DNA of 60,835 nucleotides. Source: Imhoffiella purpurea. GTDB taxonomy: Bacteria > Pseudomonadota > Gammaproteobacteria > Chromatiales > Chromatiaceae. This document shows, piece after piece, positions 58,601 to 60,835 of this stretch. Position 1 is the stretch's first letter; each line of letters opens with the position of its first letter. Location: NCBI RefSeq assembly GCF_000585215.1, contig NZ_AONC01000067.1, forward strand, positions 1 through 60,835. The letters are read 5' to 3'. A program made the position numbers and the translations under genes. The notes under the pieces were generated by a model, which was not told the DNA's origin, ran no database searches, and saw only the letters and a list, made by a program, of their open reading frames with translations.

Positions 58601-59099
58601 ACGCGAGGTGCGGGCGCTGGTGCTCCTCGACGCGGTGGCCGACAACCGCCTGTCACGTCAGCTGATCCGCCGCGACGAGGCGGACATGCTGGAGCATCTG
58701 CTGAGCGAGCAGATGCCGTTGCAGGCGGAGGCCATCCGCGCCCGCAGCGGCGAGGCCCGTCTCGACTATCTCATCGACATGGGACGCGAGCATGGTCTGC
58801 TGCCGGACGGCTTCGATCGCGAACGCATGCGCAACCTGCTGCAGACCTATCACGTCAATGCCCTGGCCGCCTCCCGCTACCAGCCCCGCACCGCACCGCT
58901 GGGGGCGCTGCTGATCCAGCCGGAGGATCCCTCGCGCTCGACCGTCAACGTCCCGGACGATCCCCTGCAGGGGTGGGGACAGGTGCTCGAAGGCGGGGTC
59001 GCGCTCGAACGCATCCCCGGCAGCCACGAATCCATGCTCATGGAGCGCTCCGCCGCACCACTGGCCGAGCGGATCCTGGCCTATCTGGAGAGCGCATGA
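55638..59099 (+). CDS. NRPS: A domain interrupted by methyltransferase, PCP, thioesterase
   Basis: This 1,153-residue protein completes module 7 and releases the product. The A domain begins at about residue 28 with LSFGELDR (A1) and IRAGALYVPLDP (A2, near 97). A SAM methyltransferase (about 170-415) follows, with LDVGSGAG at 222 and LNSVVENFPGLNYL. The A domain resumes at AYIIYTSGSTGRPKG (A3, near 439), FDASLQQ at 492, NAYGPTECC and the A10 Lys at 783. The code D-A-Q-D-I-G-A-V-D-K is nearest to a glutamine code (DAQDLGVVDK), at low certainty. PCP serine is 840 (FFEIGGHSVLA). The type I thioesterase has Ser971 in GWSFGG and His1130 in GSHESM. It overlaps both neighbours by 4 bp. Confidence 0.92.
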   Translation: MKLSDFTFAQPEPEREQETLEQGSGPSLEERFRATADAHPERTALADTLGTLSFGELDRISAAIAAFVAERAPGPETPVAVMCGRDRHFVCAALGAIRAGALYVPLDPGLPLARRREMLDDCKAPLLLCEASLSGDAGRLQYDCPSLTHLLCLDRERFEDAVETPGDLMSLDLWSQVTAERTDASWKSLFDGKPLPAEILSAMAENVARKTAPLLGPESRVLDVGSGAGAVARALIGRCGRYSALDLSRNELDRLEAIAGESASPRIHTHQFEALDMGLLQAGDYDLVVLNSVVENFPGLNYLRRMLDQALERLAPGGGIFLGCLWDPAERESLGAALREQGAGSGDWSGLLRLEQDEELFVPRAFFQEWAIECGRAVSLEFSRPEIPTPELSRFRYDLLIRPLDEAPSPPPAPTRHGRTALAIGAAPPPVPAESRSAAYIIYTSGSTGRPKGVVVEHAALLNLCDALEEAIYGPAGGQDPLRIALIASFSFDASLQQIVPALLLGHRLHIVPDAVRRDPRALHALLEEERIQICDATPSLFAMLVDHWAEHGLATRVPTFILGGEPLHRILLQRFFALPGHQGHRLFNAYGPTECCVDATLQAFGAEDVERWDVPPIGRPLKNVTIEVRDTQGRPLPDTIPGELWIGGAGVGRGYFGDPSLGEARFVTEDGRRWYRSGDLGRRLADGSLVYVGRLDHQVKIRGYRIELGEVESALNACPLVREAVVSVADLGGDRALTAYLIPASPCGTSEIRAFLSARLPTHAVPDHLVFMESLPLTASGKIDRANLPSPVAVARRLERTGRPPSDGIERTLAGLWTRLLGTPVEDALADFFEIGGHSVLAVRLVSLIEREFGHRIPLSRLFASPTIESLARLLGNAGESEAVYTPVIPMQETGEGPPILLFHPVGGNVLCYRPLAARLAGAHPVYAVEAPGADSGWPELPTVEAMAERYLSAIEQAVGTGPLILAGWSFGGLVAYEVARQRLERGREVRALVLLDAVADNRLSRQLIRRDEADMLEHLLSEQMPLQAEAIRARSGEARLDYLIDMGREHGLLPDGFDRERMRNLLQTYHVNALAASRYQPRTAPLGALLIQPEDPSRSTVNVPDDPLQGWGQVLEGGVALERIPGSHESMLMERSAAPLAERILAYLESA

Positions 59100-60019
59100 G
59101 CGCGGAGACCGAGCCGAGAGACCGGCTGGCCCTGCTCTTTCCCGGTCAGGGAAACCTGCGCCCGGGTATCGGACAGCGGCTCCTGGCCGAGGTCCCCTGG
59201 GCCGGGGAGCGCCTGCGCCAACTCTCCGAGGCGGCCGGAACCGATCTGGTCGAGCTGCTCTGCGAGGCCCCGCTCTGCGAGGAGCCGGTGACCGGCCATC
59301 TGGCCATGGCCGCTTACGGCCTGGTGGCCTTCGAGCATCTCCGCCGCGACCGCGAGGAACGCCCGGCCATCATGGCCGGGCACAGCCTGGGGGAAATCAC
59401 CGCGCTCGTCTGTGCCGGTATGCTCGGCCCCGAGGAGGGACTGAGGCTCGCCCGGGTCCGGGGCGAATGCATGGCCGAGGCGACGCGGGACACATCCGGC
59501 GCCATGCTGGCCCTGGTCGGGGCATCCCTGGAGCGGCTGCGTGAGATCTTCGCCGACTGGCGGGGCTCGGATCCGGATGCATCGGTGTGGGAGGTGAACC
59601 TCAACGGTCCGCAGCAGCTGGTCGTCGCCGGAGAACGCGAGGCCCTGGCGGATCTCCAGGCGTTCCTCGACGGCCGGGACGTCCGATCCATGCCCCTGAA
59701 GACGGCCGGGGCCTTCCACACGCCACTGATGGCGGAGGCCGCGGCCTGCCTGGCCCGCGCCGCCGCAGACCTGTCGTTCGGCGAACCCTCGATTCCGCTG
59801 GTCTCCTCGATGAACGGCCGAATGCTGACCAGCCATCGGGGCATGGAGGTCCATCTGGCCTTGCAGATGGCCTCGCCGGTGCAATGGCTGGAGACGATGC
59901 GCTGCCTGCAGCGGGCACAGGTGACGCGCGTGATCGAGGTAGGACCGCCCGGCGGCCCGCTCACACGGCTGGCCCGCGACCTCGGGGGCTGGCGGATTTC
60001 CGGTCTGTTCGAGAAGTGA
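59096..60019 (+). CDS. Free-standing malonyl-type acyltransferase (trans-AT)
   Basis: The 307-residue FabD-like protein has LLFPGQGN at the N-terminus, the nucleophile Ser97 in GHSLGE, the carboxylate-binding Arg in VRGECM, and the catalytic His208 in GAFHTPLM. The GAFH version of the selectivity motif and the Arg agree with malonyl-CoA. The giant synthetase's PKS module lacks an AT, and this gene overlaps the preceding NRPS gene by 4 bp. It therefore almost certainly loads malonate onto that ACP in trans. A housekeeping FabD role is less likely because no fab genes are nearby. Confidence 0.9.
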   Translation: MSAETEPRDRLALLFPGQGNLRPGIGQRLLAEVPWAGERLRQLSEAAGTDLVELLCEAPLCEEPVTGHLAMAAYGLVAFEHLRRDREERPAIMAGHSLGEITALVCAGMLGPEEGLRLARVRGECMAEATRDTSGAMLALVGASLERLREIFADWRGSDPDASVWEVNLNGPQQLVVAGEREALADLQAFLDGRDVRSMPLKTAGAFHTPLMAEAAACLARAAADLSFGEPSIPLVSSMNGRMLTSHRGMEVHLALQMASPVQWLETMRCLQRAQVTRVIEVGPPGGPLTRLARDLGGWRISGLFEK

Positions 60020-60044
60020 GGGACAGGATGAAACGCCTGCCCTC

Positions 60045-60731
60045 ATGAGAGACGGAGCTTCGCCCCACCGCGAGGCCGCGGTCCTGATCTGCTCCTGCCG
60101 ACTGCCGCCATGGGCGGGCGAGGAGGAACTGCGCCGGGGCCTCTCCCTCCTCCCCCCCTCGCTCCACCGGGAGATCGAGCGCTACCGGCGGATCGAGGAT
60201 CGGCTGGCACGCCTGACCGCCCGACTCCTGCTCCGGGCGGGCCTGGGCCTCTGGGGCCTCGACGCCGACAACGCCCTCGCCGCCCTGACCCGCGATGCCA
60301 ACGGCCGGCCCTCGCTCACCGGCAGCGATCTCGACATCTCCATCAGCCACTCCAACCCCTGGGTGGTCACCGGATTCGGGAGGGGCTGTCGAATCGGGCT
60401 GGACGTCGAGGTCTACCGGCCCCTGGATCCGGCCATCTTCGAGCCCTACCTTGCCCAGGACGAGCGGTCGCGAATCGCCCGGGACGAAAACGGATGGATG
60501 GAGGCCCTGCGCTGCTGGTCGCTGCGCGAGGCGATCCTCAAGGCCGACGGCCGAGGGCTGCTGGCCCCGGAGGCGGTCGTCCGCGACATCCATCGGCTGT
60601 GCAGCCCGAGCGGCGAGCCCTGGCTGACGGAACGTCTCGACATCCCGGATGGTTGTCTGTATTTGGCCTGCGACGTTCGAGCAATCCCAGAGCGGCGCGA
60701 GTGGCGGCTACAGGAGCTGCTCATCCCGTGA
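60045..60731 (+). CDS. Sfp-type 4'-phosphopantetheinyl transferase
   Basis: The 228-residue protein converts apo carrier domains to holo form using coenzyme A. Family motifs are GRPSLTGSDLDISISHSNPW (the basic/IS-S-HS region; here read as GRPSLTG and ISISHS), the Mg-binding GLDVE near residue 119, and the W-S-x-R-E-A-x-L-K-A motif (CWSLREAILKADG) near 158. It is the last gene of the cluster, 25 bp after the AT gene. It should activate the seven carrier domains of the line. Confidence 0.92.
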   Translation: MRDGASPHREAAVLICSCRLPPWAGEEELRRGLSLLPPSLHREIERYRRIEDRLARLTARLLLRAGLGLWGLDADNALAALTRDANGRPSLTGSDLDISISHSNPWVVTGFGRGCRIGLDVEVYRPLDPAIFEPYLAQDERSRIARDENGWMEALRCWSLREAILKADGRGLLAPEAVVRDIHRLCSPSGEPWLTERLDIPDGCLYLACDVRAIPERREWRLQELLIP

Positions 60732-60744
60732 ACGAACCATTGCC

Positions 60745-60835
60745 GTAAGCGTTCAGACCCTCCTCCTCCCTTGGGGACGTGAAGACAGACGGGCTCCGCT
60801 ATGGCAAAGTCAAAACCACGACCTAAACGACGCCA
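60745..60835 (+). mobile_element. Possible IS66-type terminus and first codons of an element gene
   Basis: GTAAGCG at 60745-60751 matches the conserved outer end of IS66-family elements. About 50 bp later an ATG at 60801 opens a basic peptide, MAKSKPRPKRR, which runs off the window. Only seven conserved bases support the IS call and no second end is visible, so it is tentative. Confidence 0.25.

Noticed and set aside
1-60835. CRISPR arrays, tRNA or rRNA genes
   Set aside because: No regularly spaced direct repeats with spacers, no recognisable tRNA cloverleaf with CCA-side motifs and no rRNA-like sequence were noticed by eye; a dedicated scan was not possible.

Overview
The window is GC-rich DNA, probably from a nitrogen-fixing purple sulfur gammaproteobacterium (Chromatiaceae-like). 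This assignment is an inference. It rests on an rnfABCDGEH operon divergent from nifL-nifA, a NifA without the interdomain cysteine linker and paired with NifL, sigma-54/NifA promoter elements, and IS/RAYT scars. Coding density is high and most operons have overlapping start and stop codons.

Layout. (1) 1-440: scars of an IS transposase and a REP-associated Y1 transposase around three copies of a 14-bp repeat. (2) 550-6596 (minus): a small exported protein and the Rnf electron-transport operon, which supplies low-potential electrons to nitrogenase. It diverges from nifL-nifA (6985-10225, plus). The intergenic region holds two sigma-54 promoters and two perfect NifA upstream activator sites. 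(3) 10447-16557: a GRDP/DUF1399-like protein, TrkH, a double-thioredoxin protein, a kinase-fold/dual-specificity-phosphatase pair and RsgA. (4) 16558-18673: decayed pyruvate/acetoin dehydrogenase E1 fragments next to an AT-richer pair encoding a methyltransferase and a radical SAM-SPASM enzyme. (5) 18823-23314 (minus): a tight five-gene operon for a leaderless periplasmic-binding-protein fold, a P-loop GTPase, a soluble ABC ATPase, a nitroreductase and a GCS2-type ligase. (6) 23615-30789 (minus): an XRE regulator and a hydrogenase-4/complex-I-like membrane module. Its large subunit has lost the NiFe cysteine ligands, and no small subunit is adjacent. (7) 31024-35983: an anchored substrate-binding protein with a hybrid histidine kinase, a DUF697 protein and a small membrane protein.

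(8) 36139-60731: a hybrid NRPS/PKS cluster. One 6,500-residue synthetase is followed, with 4-bp overlaps, by a second NRPS with a terminal thioesterase and a free-standing malonyl-type acyltransferase. A Sfp-type phosphopantetheinyl transferase follows 25 bp later. The line reads Cstarter-A-PCP / C-PCP-E / C-A-PCP / C-A-PCP / KS-DH-KR-ACP / C-PCP / C | A(MT)-PCP-TE | AT | PPTase. Hand-read specificity codes suggest Tyr, Val-like, Ser and Gln-like for the four A domains. Two modules have no A domain, the PKS module has no AT, and the last A domain is interrupted by a methyltransferase between motifs A2 and A3. The product is probably an N-acylated peptide-polyketide with one D-residue and one methylated residue. 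No exporter is visible before the window ends, where there may be an IS66-type terminus.

Domain limits, specificity codes and promoter matches were read by eye and were not checked by any search.
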